NCBI GenBank assembly: GCA_023269235.1
Contig: JAHFTW010000003.1
Location: 21,325 to 85,324, forward strand
DNA length: 64,000 bases
Source of the DNA: Thermoplasmata archaeon
GTDB lineage: Archaea > Thermoplasmatota > E2 > JACPAO01 > JAHFTW01
Reading direction: 5' to 3'
Shown here in pieces: positions 27,812 through 36,911 of the stretch; positions within the stretch are counted from its first letter, which is position 1; each line of letters starts with the position of its first letter. The notes beneath the pieces are model-generated. The model was not told where the DNA came from. It made no database searches and saw only the letters and a list, made by a program, of their open reading frames with translations. The translations under genes were made by a program, and so were the position numbers.

Positions 27812-29164
27812 ATGGTCGCGGCCTCCGTCATCCTCCTGGCCTGCGCAGCCGTCATCCTCGCCGGGTTCCTCGCGGGCCGGTTCTTCCAGAGGTCACGCTT
27901 CCCCGACGTCCCCATCCTGCTCGGCCTCGGCCTCCTCATCGGGCCCGTGAACCGCTGGGCGGCGACGAAGGGGTTCGGCTGGGACGACCTGGCGAGCGGA
28001 CTCTCCGCATCGCGCCTGCATGACGTCGCCCCGCTCGCGACCGGGCTTGCCCTGGTCGTGCTGCTGTTCGACTCCAGCATGGACCTGGAGTTCAAGGCGT
28101 TCGGTCGCAACCTCTCCCCCGCCGCCGTCCACACCCTTCCCATCCTTCTTTGCACCATCCTCTTCGTCGGCGGTGTCGCCATGCTGCTCGGGATGCCGCC
28201 GCTTCTGGCCGCGATGCTCGGCGTCGCGATGACGAACGTGGACCAGGCGGTCTCCGCTGGCGTGCTCCCGCGCATGCGCATCACGGAGGCGGCGCGCGCG
28301 ACGTACCTCCTCGAGATGGCGTTCTACGACCTGCTCTCCATCCCCATCCTCGTCTCGCTCATCGCGGGCGCTGGCGGCGGCGGGGCCATCGGCGCCGTGA
28401 ACCCGTTCGTCTCGCTGCTCTCCATCTCGCTCGCCCTCGGCATCGGCGCTGGCCTGTGCTGGGTCTTCGCGCTGCGGCGCCTACACGAGCACCCGCACTC
28501 CTACATGCTCACCTTCGCGGCCATCCTTGCCACGTACGCCAGCAGCGAGCTGCTGGGAGGCTCGGGCGCCTTGAGCATCCTGCTCTTCGGCCTCCTGGTC
28601 GGCAATCGCTCCTGGGTCATGCGCCGCTTCGGCAAGCGCCTCGTGGACGACGAGCACCGCAAGGTGCACGCCTTCCACGCCGAGATCACCTTCTTCGTGC
28701 GCACCCTCTACTTCCTGTTCCTCGGCGCGAGCGTCGCGCCGCCCGCGGAGGCGGGTTGGCCGGTGTTGGTGCGCGGCCTCGGCCAGGGCACGGCCGTCCT
28801 CGCGGTCGCCGCGGTCGCCATCCTGGCGGCCATCGTCGCGGCGCGCTACTTGCCGGTCCGTCTCGCCGCCATCAAGCGCCCCGACCGCGCGCAGCTCGCC
28901 CCGGTCTTCGGCCGCGGCCTCGACACCGCGGTCCTTTGCACGCTGCCCTTCATCGCGCCCGGCTTCATCCCTGGCTCCTCCTACTACGCGACGGTGTCGC
29001 CGTGGGAGTCGGTCTTCGTGAACCTCGCGTTCATCACGATCTTGCTGACCGTGGTGCTCTCCAGCATCTTCGTCTACGTCAGCGAGCGGCGCGCCCCGAA
29101 GGGGGCCCGGCCGGAGGACGCGCTGGTTCTGCCCGCTCGGCCAAGATCCCCAAGCGCCCGGTGA
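27812..29164 (+). CDS. CPA-family cation/proton antiporter
   Basis: 450 residues, about 12 hydrophobic segments. The pattern 'ILLGLGLLIGPVN' near the N-terminus, 'LLFDSSMDLEF' and the ion-binding region 'GVAMTNVDQAVSAGVLPRM' (about 135-155), plus 'GGSGALSILLFGLLVGN', match Na+(K+)/H+ exchangers of the CPA superfamily. ATG 27812 lies ~30 nt after a TATA-like gtttatcag that could serve both directions. The very long upstream open frame is read-through opposite the secreted protein gene. Confidence 0.85.
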   Translation: MVAASVILLACAAVILAGFLAGRFFQRSRFPDVPILLGLGLLIGPVNRWAATKGFGWDDLASGLSASRLHDVAPLATGLALVVLLFDSSMDLEFKAFGRNLSPAAVHTLPILLCTILFVGGVAMLLGMPPLLAAMLGVAMTNVDQAVSAGVLPRMRITEAARATYLLEMAFYDLLSIPILVSLIAGAGGGGAIGAVNPFVSLLSISLALGIGAGLCWVFALRRLHEHPHSYMLTFAAILATYASSELLGGSGALSILLFGLLVGNRSWVMRRFGKRLVDDEHRKVHAFHAEITFFVRTLYFLFLGASVAPPAEAGWPVLVRGLGQGTAVLAVAAVAILAAIVAARYLPVRLAAIKRPDRAQLAPVFGRGLDTAVLCTLPFIAPGFIPGSSYYATVSPWESVFVNLAFITILLTVVLSSIFVYVSERRAPKGARPEDALVLPARPRSPSAR

Positions 29165-29444
29165 GGGCCGCCAGCGTCCCCGACGTGGAGAGCGTGCGCA
29201 GCGTCGTCTGGTGCATCCGCTCCGGCAGGGCGGCGAGCAGGGTCTTGAGCGCGGCGAGCTGGTCGTGCTCGACGCGCACGATGCCGTGCGGCCACGCGTA
29301 GCGCGTGAGGTGCGGGGCGGGCCCTTGCCAGCCGACCTTCGCGGCGGCCGAGAGCGCGGCGCCGACGTCCCGGCGGGCCAGCGGCTCGGGGCCGGTGAGC
29401 TGGAACGCGACGTAGCGCGGCCGCGGCATGGAGAGGTTGCTCAA
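29079..29444 (-). CDS. rnp2: RNase P protein component Pop5 (Rnp2)
   Basis: 121 residues. 'RPRYVAFQLTGPEPLARRDVGAALSAAAKVGWQG' and 'ITRYAWPHGIVRVEH'-like strands match archaeal Pop5, which supports 5' maturation of tRNA by RNase P. ATG 29444 overlaps the preceding stop (ATGA). ATG 29429 is an alternative start. Its tail runs 86 nt into the convergent antiporter gene, and this Pro/Ala/Arg-rich end may be dispensable. Confidence 0.85.
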   Translation of the reverse strand: MSNLSMPRPRYVAFQLTGPEPLARRDVGAALSAAAKVGWQGPAPHLTRYAWPHGIVRVEHDQLAALKTLLAALPERMHQTTLRTLSTSGTLAALTGRLGILAERAEPARPPAGPPSGRAAR

Positions 29445-30268
29445 GAGGAGGCCTCCAGGCTCGGAGACTGGGCTTGCTCCGCGAAGGCTGCCGAACGGCT
29501 CAGCCGATTGAGGATGCGCAGGCGGCGCCGGCTCGAGCGGTAGCTGTGCAGGCTCGTCCCCACAGGGAAGACGAGGCTGAGGGGCAGCGCGGCGCGGACG
29601 TCGAGGCCGACGCGCAGGAGCAAGGCGAGGACCGGGGCGGCGCAGGCGAAGAGGGCCACGATGGCCCAGAATGGAAGGAATGGCTGGCGCGCCTGGGCGG
29701 CTAGGGCGGCGCGCTCGTCGCGGGTGAAGGGCTCGGCGCTCGGGATGGCGGGGCGGCCGCGGCGGGCCAGCAGGTCGCGCACCAGGACGATGGCCTCGCG
29801 GTAGCCGCGGCTCTTCTGGCTCGTCTGCGCGAACCGGGTCGGCGTGAAGCGCACGGTCTCGATGGTGCCATCGGAGAGCTCGAGGCCGAGGCCCATCTGA
29901 GTGACCTTCCCGTCGCTAGAGGCGAACGGCGAGACGAAGGCGCCGGTGACGTCGTAGCTCACGGGGTACGCTGCGACGACGTCGTCCCAGGCCAAGAAAG
30001 GGCGGCGCCACGCGAGCAGCGCGATGCGACCCGGCTCGATGCCTGCGTCGCGGATGCGGACTGTGCCAGGGCGGAGCAGGGCCATGAGAAGAAGGACCGC
30101 GGCGAGCGGGGCCGCGTAGAGGGCGTAGAGCGAGGCCTTGTTGTCGCGCAGCAGGTTCTCGACGCTGCCGGTGAGGAAGACGAAGCCGAAGACCAGGAGG
30201 CCGGCGTAGAGGATGGGGTGGGCGCGCGGAGGGTTGTACTCCCAAAGGATGGCGCCCCGGTCGCTCAT
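29441..30268 (-). CDS. Membrane protein with PH-like loop domain, unknown
   Basis: 275 residues. Two N-terminal helices (about 18-36 and 47-66), a beta-rich cytoplasmic domain ('VRIRDAGIEPGRIALL...FLAWDDVVAAYPV') resembling a bacterial PH-like fold, and two C-terminal helices followed by a basic stretch. It overlaps both neighbours by ATGA, so it is translated with NAC and Pop5. Confidence 0.7.
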   Translation of the reverse strand: MSDRGAILWEYNPPRAHPILYAGLLVFGFVFLTGSVENLLRDNKASLYALYAAPLAAVLLLMALLRPGTVRIRDAGIEPGRIALLAWRRPFLAWDDVVAAYPVSYDVTGAFVSPFASSDGKVTQMGLGLELSDGTIETVRFTPTRFAQTSQKSRGYREAIVLVRDLLARRGRPAIPSAEPFTRDERAALAAQARQPFLPFWAIVALFACAAPVLALLLRVGLDVRAALPLSLVFPVGTSLHSYRSSRRRLRILNRLSRSAAFAEQAQSPSLEASS

Positions 30269-30696
30269 GCCTTCTCCAGGCGCAGGATGGCCTCGGCCAG
30301 GTCGCCGCCGGTGGCCTCGAGCGCGGCGCGGGAGTCGCGTTCGTTGCGGCCGGTCTGCTCCATGACGAGGCGGACGTCCTCGGGGGCGATGACGGTCGGC
30401 GCGGCCGGAGGCGACGCGGTCGCGGGCGGGATGGTGGACGGCTTGGCGGCAGGAACGGAGGCGGACGGCGAAGGAGTGGCCGACGTGGCGCCGCGGGCGA
30501 CGCGTTCCGGCTTGCCGACGATCTGCCAGGTTTCGGAGCCCTGGGCGCGGATGACCGACACGGTGGCCTTGCGGAAGCGGTACTCGGCGTCGCGGGTGCG
30601 GACGACGACCTCCTCGACGTGGTCGATGTCGGCCATCTCGACCCCCATGCGCTTCATCATCATCGCCATCTGGCGGGGGTCCATCCCAGGCATCAT
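30265..30696 (-). CDS. nac: Nascent polypeptide-associated complex protein (NAC) with UBA
   Basis: 143 residues. The N-terminus 'MMPGMDPRQMAMMMKRMGVEMADIDHVEEVVVRT' and the strand 'ETWQIVGKPERV' are the archaeal NAC domain. After a Pro/Ser/Ala linker (about 68-98), a C-terminal UBA domain follows ('IAPEDVRLVMEQTGRNERDSRAALEATGGDLAEAILRLE'). NAC binds nascent chains at the ribosome exit. It heads an operon with a membrane protein and Pop5. Confidence 0.92.
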   Translation of the reverse strand: MMPGMDPRQMAMMMKRMGVEMADIDHVEEVVVRTRDAEYRFRKATVSVIRAQGSETWQIVGKPERVARGATSATPSPSASVPAAKPSTIPPATASPPAAPTVIAPEDVRLVMEQTGRNERDSRAALEATGGDLAEAILRLEKA

Positions 30697-30740
30697 CAGG
30701 GCGGGCGAAACCCTAAGCCCGCTTCAGGCTTTGGAGGGGC

Positions 30741-32210
30741 GTGCCCTCCCGCGCGCGTGCGGCCATCTCCGGCGAGGAAGCGCGTCGCTTGGACGCCAAC
30801 GCGGAGGAACTCGGCCTCGGCGTGGAGCGGCTCATGGCGAACGCCGGGAAGGCCTTGGCCGCGGACATCCGCCGCCGCGTCGGGAAGCGCGACGCCATCC
30901 TCCTGCTGTGCGGGCACGGCAACAACGGAGGCGACGGCCTGGCCGCTGCGGTGGAGATGCTGCGCACGGGGCATGACGCTCGGGTCGTCCTTGCCCGACC
31001 AGCCACCGCCATGATGGGGCCGGGACGAGCATGGTTGGAGCGCATCCCCAAGGAACGTCTCGCGGTCTGGAAGGGGAAGCCAGAGCCCGCATGGTCGAAC
31101 GTCGGGCTCGTCGTGGACTGCCTGCTAGGCTCCGGGCTCAACGGGAAGCCGCGTGCTCCTTACGCGGCCATCATCGGGTGGGTGAACCGCCGGCGCGGCA
31201 AGACAACCATCCTCTCCTGCGACGTCCCGAGCGGCCTCGGCTCCGCCCTCGCCGTCCGCCCCGACGCGACCCTCACGCTCCACGCGCCCAAGCTCGGCAT
31301 GGACGCCAAGAACAGCGGCCGCATCACGGTGGCCCCCATCGGCATCCCGCCGCGCGCTGTTGACATCGGAATCGGCGACCTTCGCATGGGCTACCCCATC
31401 CCCGACGCTGCAAGCCACAAAGGGGACAACGGCCGCGTCGTGGTCGCCGCCGGGTCCACGCCCTACCTTGGAGCCCCGCTCTACTGCGCGCTTGGCGCCT
31501 ACCGCACCGGCGCAGACCTCGTCCATGTCCTCACCCCCTCCAGCGTCGCGTTCCATTTGCGCAGCCTAAGCCCCGAGCCCATCGTGCACGAGGCCGGCGG
31601 CGAGGAGCTCGCGGCCTTCGCCACCATCGTCGCGCGGCCTCTGCTCGATCGGGGGGCAGCGCTCCTCGTCGGGCCCGGCCTCGGGCCAGGGCGCACGGCC
31701 CGCGCCGCCGCCCAAGCGCTCCTGCGGCTCGCCATCGCCACCAAGGCGCCCGTCGTCGTGGACGCCGACGGACTGCTCGCCCTCGACGACGCCGCCATGC
31801 GCCGCCTCGCCGGTCGCCTCGTGGTCACGCCCCACGCGGGCGAGTTCACGCGCCGGTTCGGGAAGGCCGCGACGCCCGCCAACGTCCACGCGGTGGCCGC
31901 AGAGCACGGCATCACCATCCTCTGCAAAGGGGTGCGCGCAGGGCCCGGCCACGCCGACGCCGTGAGCGACGGGACGACGTTGCGGCTAGGCCGCCGCGGC
32001 CATCCCACCATGACGGTCGGCGGGACCGGCGACGTCCTGGCCGGCAGCGTCGCGGCCCTCCTCGCCAAAGGAGCCACCCCGTTCTCCGCAGCGTGCGCCG
32101 CCGCCTACTTGGTGGGCGTCGCCGGCGAGGAGGCCGCCCTCCACGCCTCGTTCGGCGCCAGCCCCATCGACGTCGCGGAGTCCATCCCGCAGGTCCTGCT
32201 GCGCCTGTAG
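30741..32210 (+). CDS. nnr: Bifunctional NAD(P)H-hydrate repair enzyme
   Basis: 489 residues, the length of the fused enzyme. The N-terminal YjeF_N epimerase domain shows 'GHGNNGGDGLAAA' (about 55-68). The C-terminal ribokinase-like dehydratase domain shows 'KGDNGRVVVAAGS' and 'MTVGGTGDVLAGSVAALLAKG' with the catalytic Asp. It repairs hydrated NADH/NADPH. Start GTG 30741, 44 nt from the divergent NAC gene. Confidence 0.93.
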   Translation: MPSRARAAISGEEARRLDANAEELGLGVERLMANAGKALAADIRRRVGKRDAILLLCGHGNNGGDGLAAAVEMLRTGHDARVVLARPATAMMGPGRAWLERIPKERLAVWKGKPEPAWSNVGLVVDCLLGSGLNGKPRAPYAAIIGWVNRRRGKTTILSCDVPSGLGSALAVRPDATLTLHAPKLGMDAKNSGRITVAPIGIPPRAVDIGIGDLRMGYPIPDAASHKGDNGRVVVAAGSTPYLGAPLYCALGAYRTGADLVHVLTPSSVAFHLRSLSPEPIVHEAGGEELAAFATIVARPLLDRGAALLVGPGLGPGRTARAAAQALLRLAIATKAPVVVDADGLLALDDAAMRRLAGRLVVTPHAGEFTRRFGKAATPANVHAVAAEHGITILCKGVRAGPGHADAVSDGTTLRLGRRGHPTMTVGGTGDVLAGSVAALLAKGATPFSAACAAAYLVGVAGEEAALHASFGASPIDVAESIPQVLLRL

Positions 32211-32263
32211 GGAAGGCCAGCGCCTGTCCGCATGCGCCAAGCTTCCGGTGCCGGTCCGGACGC

Positions 32264-32836
32264 GTGCGCCCCTCGATCTCCATGGCGGCCGCCCTCGCCG
32301 CTCTCCTCCTCCTTGCCGGGCTGGCCTGGGCAACCCCAGTCCAGCGCATCGCCCCTTCCGAGGCCGCCGAACACGAGGGCCACGCGGCGGTCCGCGTCGT
32401 CGGCCAGGTCCAGCGTCCCATCCTCGACGGCGCTGTGACCCGGTTCGAGCTGCACGGCGGCGGGTCGTTCCTCGACGTCCGCGTGGCGGGTGGGATGCCG
32501 CTGCGGGAGGGCGAGCAAGTCGAGGTCGAAGGCTCGCTTGGACGGCGGGGCGGTGACCTCACGCTTTTCGCCACCGGCCCAGGCCATGTGACGGCGTTTG
32601 GCACCTCGGGCCACGAGGTCTCTCTCGCCGTCGTGGCCGCGGACCCGCAAGCTTGGACCGACCAGGACCTCGAGCTTGCCGGCACCGTCGCGGGTGACTA
32701 TCTTGGCGACAGCGAAGGACACCACCTTCGCATCGCCGGGCCCCGGTTCGCCGCAGGCCCCGCCCACGTCGCAGGAACCATCGCCTACGCGGCATCCTGC
32801 CTCTGCTTCGAGCTTCACCCGGCATGGACGCGCTGA
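32264..32836 (+). CDS. Secreted or anchored protein with two OB-like segments
   Basis: 190 residues from GTG 32264. A signal peptide or anchor (about 7-23) precedes two similar beta-rich segments: 'AAVRVVGQVQRPILDG...FLDVRVAGGMPLREGEQVEVEGSL' and 'QDLELAGTVAGDYLGDSEGHHLRIAG', as in OB-fold proteins. Its last 13 bases overlap the next gene, the TctA-like transporter, indicating coupling. Function unknown. Confidence 0.7.
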   Translation: MRPSISMAAALAALLLLAGLAWATPVQRIAPSEAAEHEGHAAVRVVGQVQRPILDGAVTRFELHGGGSFLDVRVAGGMPLREGEQVEVEGSLGRRGGDLTLFATGPGHVTAFGTSGHEVSLAVVAADPQAWTDQDLELAGTVAGDYLGDSEGHHLRIAGPRFAAGPAHVAGTIAYAASCLCFELHPAWTR

Positions 32837-34053
32837 GCTGGGCCGCATGGACGGCGGCGGGCGCGGCGGCTGGATTCCTCGCCGGGCTCGTGCCGGGCCT
32901 GCACGCCAACACGCTCCTTCCGCTCCTGCCCTTGCTTCCCGGCGGCGTGGAGGCGCTCGCGGCAGGGGTCCCCGCCTTCGCCACCGCGCACGGCATCGCG
33001 GCGTTGGTGCCGGCCACCTACGTCGGCGTCCCTGACCCCGACGGCGCGGTCATTCCTCTGCCCGCCCATCGTTTGCTCCACGACGGGCGCGGGCCGTTCG
33101 CCATCCGCGTCGCCGTGCACGCCACGCTCCTTGCGACCCTCCTTGGCGTCCTCCTGCTCTGGCCGGCCAAGTGGCTGCTCGACGAACCCGGCCGGGCAAG
33201 CGACGCGCTGGCGGCCGTGACACCGTGGGCCCTCGCGGCGTTGTGCGGCTGGATTCTGTGGGCGGGTCGTCGGCGCTTCGGCCCCAACACGCTCGTGTTC
33301 GCCCTCGCCGCCGCGCTCGGCCTCCTGGCGAGCCGGTTCCATCCGGCGGGCATCCTGGGTCCGCTCCTGCCGCTGGGCCCCGTCCTTGCCGGGCTGTTCG
33401 GCGGCGCGGGCCTCGTCGAGGCCGTGCGGGGAACCAACCCCGTCCCCGAGCAACGCGACGACCCGCCCTCCCGCCGCACGCGCCGCGCCACCGCGACTGC
33501 AGCCCTTGCAGGCAGCCTCGCAGCGCTCGTGCTCCTCCCGGTCTCTGCAGCGACGCCGGCCGTCGCCGCCTCCTTCATCCCGGCGCGCACCCCGGAGCGC
33601 TCGCTCGCGTCGTTGGCCGCCGTGGGGGCCGCGCACCAGACCCTGGCGTTGGGAGCCCTCTGGGCGACGGGCAGGCCGCGCACCGGCCTCGCCGGGGCCC
33701 TGGTCCCTGCGGCGCAGGCCCAGCCTTGGGCATGGGGCTCACCGCCGCCGCTCCTGCTCGCCCTGTTGTTGGCCGTTCTCGCCTCGGCCCTCCTGGCCTG
33801 CCCGGCCGCGGTGTGGGTCGGGCGTTCGGTGCCCAGGTTCCTCGCTCGCTGGCCGCCGCGCGTCCTGCCAACGACGGCTCTCGCCTTCCTGAGCGTCCTC
33901 CAACTAGGGCTCGGCGGCTGGCAGGCTCTCGTCCTCTTCGCCGCCGCCCTCTTCGTGGGCTTGGTGCCGCTCGCCACGGGCGCGCGCCGGCTCCAGCTCG
34001 TCGCCTGCCTCGTCGTGCCGGCGCTCGCGCGCAGCCTCGGCCTCACGCCCTGA
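32824..34053 (+). CDS. TctA-like archaeal membrane protein (COG1784 type)
   Basis: 409 residues, about 10-11 hydrophobic helices. 'AAGFLAGLVPGLHANTLLPLLP' near the N-terminus and 'PATYVGVPDPDGAVIPLPAHRLL' match the archaeal TctA-related family (tripartite tricarboxylate transporter-like), proposed permeases of unknown substrate. Overlaps the upstream gene by 13 nt. Confidence 0.8.
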   Translation: MDALSWAAWTAAGAAAGFLAGLVPGLHANTLLPLLPLLPGGVEALAAGVPAFATAHGIAALVPATYVGVPDPDGAVIPLPAHRLLHDGRGPFAIRVAVHATLLATLLGVLLLWPAKWLLDEPGRASDALAAVTPWALAALCGWILWAGRRRFGPNTLVFALAAALGLLASRFHPAGILGPLLPLGPVLAGLFGGAGLVEAVRGTNPVPEQRDDPPSRRTRRATATAALAGSLAALVLLPVSAATPAVAASFIPARTPERSLASLAAVGAAHQTLALGALWATGRPRTGLAGALVPAAQAQPWAWGSPPPLLLALLLAVLASALLACPAAVWVGRSVPRFLARWPPRVLPTTALAFLSVLQLGLGGWQALVLFAAALFVGLVPLATGARRLQLVACLVVPALARSLGLTP

Positions 34054-34495
34054 AGCGGGCCGCGTCGGAGCGCACGTCGAGCCCCGCCTCGGCCGCGAGC
34101 CAGAGCAGCGCGGCGAGGGCGGTCAGCAGGCCGCCCAAGGCCGCCTGCCGGGCCGCGACCTGCTCCATCACCTGCGGTGTCGCCACGCCGAGATGCGTCG
34201 CGAGGCGCTGCACCCATCCGGCGAACGGGTCCTGCCCCGACTCGGGCTGCGCCTCGGCGCGCGGGCGGAAGCCGAAGGGGACCTCCACGGTGGCGGGATC
34301 GAAGGCGAGGCGCAGGGCGTCCCCGTCCGGCCACAGCGTCCCGGCCGCGACGGCACGGGCCACGAAGGAGGCGGCTTGACCGGGCGGCATCCAGCCGAGG
34401 TCAAGGGAGAGGATGTTGCGCCAGTCCGCTTCGGGCAGCGTCGTGCGGCCGCGTCGGAGCGCCACGAAGGCAAGCGCCCGCTCGACGTCACCCAT
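34043..34495 (-). CDS. DUF2240 family protein
   Basis: 150 residues from ATG 34495, which overlaps the upstream stop by 8 nt. 'ERALAFVALRRGRTTLPEADWRNILSLDLGWMPPGQAASFVARAVAAGTL' is the conserved archaeal DUF2240 N-terminal winged-helix-like region. Function not established. Confidence 0.8.
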   Translation of the reverse strand: MGDVERALAFVALRRGRTTLPEADWRNILSLDLGWMPPGQAASFVARAVAAGTLWPDGDALRLAFDPATVEVPFGFRPRAEAQPESGQDPFAGWVQRLATHLGVATPQVMEQVAARQAALGGLLTALAALLWLAAEAGLDVRSDAARFRA

Positions 34496-34964
34496 GCGGC
34501 GCCTCGGCGTCAGCCCCGGCATCGGAAGGGGGGTCTTGGGGTTCGCCGGTCTGCGCAGGAGTCTGTGGCTCGGCCGCGGGAGGATCAGGAACCTCGAGTC
34601 CGTCGGTTTCCAACCACGCGACGGCGCAGTCGGGGGCGATGGCGCGCACGGCGTCGGCCTCCTCGGGCCGGCAAGCGACGGCCAGCAGGTCGCCCAGCTC
34701 GGCTCCGGGCCGCGTCACGAGGGCCCGGTCCTGCGGCCAACGAAGAAGGATGTGGGCGGCGCCGGCCACGGCGAGGTCGAGCGCCTCCTCCGCGTCCGCG
34801 GGGCGCGCCTCCAGCCACACGGTCGCCCGACGGCCAAGCCGCTGCAGGCTCGCGAGCCCCGCCTCGCCGCTCCAAGGGAGGACCACCTCCTTGGGAGAGC
34901 CCGCCTCCCGCCAAGCCGCCACCGCGTCGGCGCCCTGGGAAAGAGGCAGGAACGGGACGCGCAC
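34488..34964 (-). CDS. Hypothetical protein, alpha/beta with acidic tail
   Basis: 158 residues from GTG 34964, 26 nt after a TATA box, so leaderless. The first ~120 residues alternate strands and helices (e.g. 'EVVLPWSGEAGLASLQRLG', 'AAHILLRWPQDRALV', 'CAVAWLETDG'), suggesting a barrel- or Rossmann-like fold. The rest is Pro/Ala/Glu-rich. Coupled to the DUF2240 gene. No family recognised. Confidence 0.65.
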   Translation of the reverse strand: MRVPFLPLSQGADAVAAWREAGSPKEVVLPWSGEAGLASLQRLGRRATVWLEARPADAEEALDLAVAGAAHILLRWPQDRALVTRPGAELGDLLAVACRPEEADAVRAIAPDCAVAWLETDGLEVPDPPAAEPQTPAQTGEPQDPPSDAGADAEAPHG

Positions 34965-34982
34965 AGACCGGCCACGAGGCGG

Positions 34983-34991
34983 CCCTTAAAG
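34983..34991 (-). promoter_or_regulatory. TATA box of the DUF2240 operon
   Basis: ctttaaggg on the minus strand, about 25 nt before GTG 34964; the same box as at 20561-20568. Confidence 0.6.
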
Positions 34992-35100
34992 TGGGCGACG
35001 CCGTCCGAACCCCCGCCGCGATGATGATGAATCCTGTCACCGATTCGTGAAGAAAAGACGGGCGGGCTGAGCGGATAGGCCGGCATTGGACACCGTTGGC

Positions 35101-35110
35101 CTCATATATG
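35101..35110 (+). promoter_or_regulatory. TATA box of tRNA-Gly
   Basis: ctcatatatg lies about 30 nt upstream of the mature tRNA 5' end. Confidence 0.55.
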
Positions 35111-35133
35111 GTCGCCAAGTCGGCGGCTACAAC

Positions 35134-35204
35134 GCGCGGTTAGTCTAGTGGTAGGACTGTACCTTGCCAAGGTACAAGCATGGGTTCAAATCCCGTACCG
35201 CGCA
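35134..35204 (+). tRNA. tRNA-Gly (GCC)
   Basis: The 7-bp acceptor stem GCGCGGT/ACCGCGC closes the cloverleaf. The anticodon arm is GTACC-TTGCCAA-GGTAC with anticodon GCC at 35166-35168, and the T-arm is GGG-TTCAAAT-CCC-like. Discriminator A at 35204; CCA is not encoded. The 3' part is the integration site of the element that follows. The gene stays intact because the element carries the missing half. Confidence 0.97.
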
Positions 35205-35205
35205 C
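35182..35205 (+). repeat. attL, in the 3' end of tRNA-Gly
   Basis: 24-bp core, identical to 60487-60510. It covers the T-arm, acceptor 3' strand, discriminator and one more base. Confidence 0.9.
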
Positions 35206-35500
35206 TACTACGGTAGATGGACGGTAGTTGGCAACGGCCGATTTCCGGGGCATTGGAGACGGTGATGTGGCGGTCGTCCCCGAGGCATTCGGTGCGTGGC
35301 TGTAGTTGCCCTCCAACCGGGCCGCGCCCCCGCCGAATTCCCGGGGTCCAACTTTTTGGGCCTCGGTGCGCGCTTAGGCCGGCCCATCGGGGCCGGACGC
35401 TGGAGCGACCGGAGCGCCGGCGCAGCCGGCCGTAGGGAGCGGAATTGCGCGCACCGCGGGGTCGCGGAACATCCATCTGTCACCAACCACCTCCAGACCT
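35206..35500. other. Non-coding left edge of the element
   Basis: 295 nt between attL and the first cargo gene. I see a short direct repeat of acggtag (near 35212 and 35220) but no credible gene or promoter. Confidence 0.5.
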
Positions 35501-36811
35501 GTGTCGGAGAAGATTCGTGACCTCCCGTCGGCCAAGGGGGTCACCGAAACGGCGGATGGTCTGGATGCCCTCCTAGGTTTCCTGAAACCCTTCGAGCTCT
35601 TTCTCCCAGCCTCGACGCGTGAGGCCTTTCGAAAATCCCGCGAAGACGTCAAGGAGACACGCCGAGCGGCCGAGAGGCTTTTTGCGTTGCCTGACCGCTT
35701 CAACGACTACTTCGCCAAACGAGGCTGGATTGCCTTCGGCCAGCTAAGCACCATCGTCATGGAAGAAGCCGTCGCCCTGGCGGACGCGGGCAAGCTCGAT
35801 GACGCCGAGCGTATCCTCGTCGAGCACTGGACGCCCGACCTCATTCGCCTCAAGATGAACCGCCTCAAGCAAGTGGAGGCGTTCATTCCCCGCGTCAAGA
35901 TGGCATGGGAGGCAGAGGAACTCTACGACATTGGACGCTTTTCCGCCTCTACCATGTTGGTCCTAGCCATCGCGGACGGACTCGTCCAAGTCACGAGTGC
36001 CCGTTTCCTCAACAAGAATCGCAACCTCTCTGCCGATGGCACCGACCTCTCCGCATGGGATTCCATCGCGGGTCACTCCACCGGACTCAACCAACTCAAG
36101 GAGTTGTTCTTCAAGACGCGCGGCACCACCAACGAAGAGCCGCTTACCATGCCATTCCGCCATGGCATCATGCACGGGATGGACGTCAACTTCAATTCAC
36201 GCCTAGTTGCCGCCAAGACTTGGGCGCTCCTCTTTGCCGTGGGCGAATGGGCGCTCCTGGCCCAGACGGGGAAATTGAAGGAGCCCGCTCCGACGCCGAA
36301 GCCCACCACCTTCCAGGTCATCAAGCAGGCCGTCGAGGCAGACACCGAGATCAAGAAGATGCGCGACGCCGCAGGCGCCTTCAAGCCGCGAACCGATTGG
36401 GCCGACGGAAACATTCCCGCAACCGGTGCCCCCGACGCGTACACCGCAGGAACACCCGAGCGAACCGTCGTCGACTTCCTCACGGCCTGGACCAAAGGCA
36501 ACTATGGCGTCATGGCGCAAGCCTGCTCGGGCCACAAGGGACACCGTGAGGACCCCGGTCGAATGCGCGATGCCTTCCGGACACGGACAGCCACCGGTTT
36601 CCGCATCCTCGGCGTTGCTGACGAGACCCTCACTCGTTCGCGAATCCGCGTCGAAGTCACCGGAAAAGTCGCACTTGGCGAAGGCGTAGGGGAGTACGAA
36701 CTGCTCGTCTTCAAGAAGGACGAAGCCGGCGACCCGGCCATCCTGAAGCCTGGCACCTGGCTCATCACGGACTACTACGGCCTTATTCGGCGTCCTCCCA
36801 GTAAAAGATAG
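35501..36811 (+). CDS. Possible HEPN-like protein with C-terminal NTF2-like domain
   Basis: 436 residues from GTG 35501. The N-terminal ~290 residues are helical and contain 'TMPFRHGIMHGMDVNF', giving R220-x4-H225, the arrangement seen at the active site of HEPN RNases and in abortive-infection proteins. The last ~120 residues ('TPERTVVDFLTAWTKGNYGVMAQACSG' ... 'WLITDYYGL') look like an NTF2/SnoaL-type fold. First gene beside attL, alone on its strand. A defence or toxin role is an inference from the motif and position; no close family is recognised. Confidence 0.6.
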   Translation: MSEKIRDLPSAKGVTETADGLDALLGFLKPFELFLPASTREAFRKSREDVKETRRAAERLFALPDRFNDYFAKRGWIAFGQLSTIVMEEAVALADAGKLDDAERILVEHWTPDLIRLKMNRLKQVEAFIPRVKMAWEAEELYDIGRFSASTMLVLAIADGLVQVTSARFLNKNRNLSADGTDLSAWDSIAGHSTGLNQLKELFFKTRGTTNEEPLTMPFRHGIMHGMDVNFNSRLVAAKTWALLFAVGEWALLAQTGKLKEPAPTPKPTTFQVIKQAVEADTEIKKMRDAAGAFKPRTDWADGNIPATGAPDAYTAGTPERTVVDFLTAWTKGNYGVMAQACSGHKGHREDPGRMRDAFRTRTATGFRILGVADETLTRSRIRVEVTGKVALGEGVGEYELLVFKKDEAGDPAILKPGTWLITDYYGLIRRPPSKR

Positions 36812-36911
36812 TCCCTTCCGCGCTTTCGCCGTTTACGAACCTTTCGGAACCCTGCAACCGGTTGTCGATTAGAGTTGCCCCGCCTGGGTGGCCGCAACCC
36901 GCCACTCCGGC

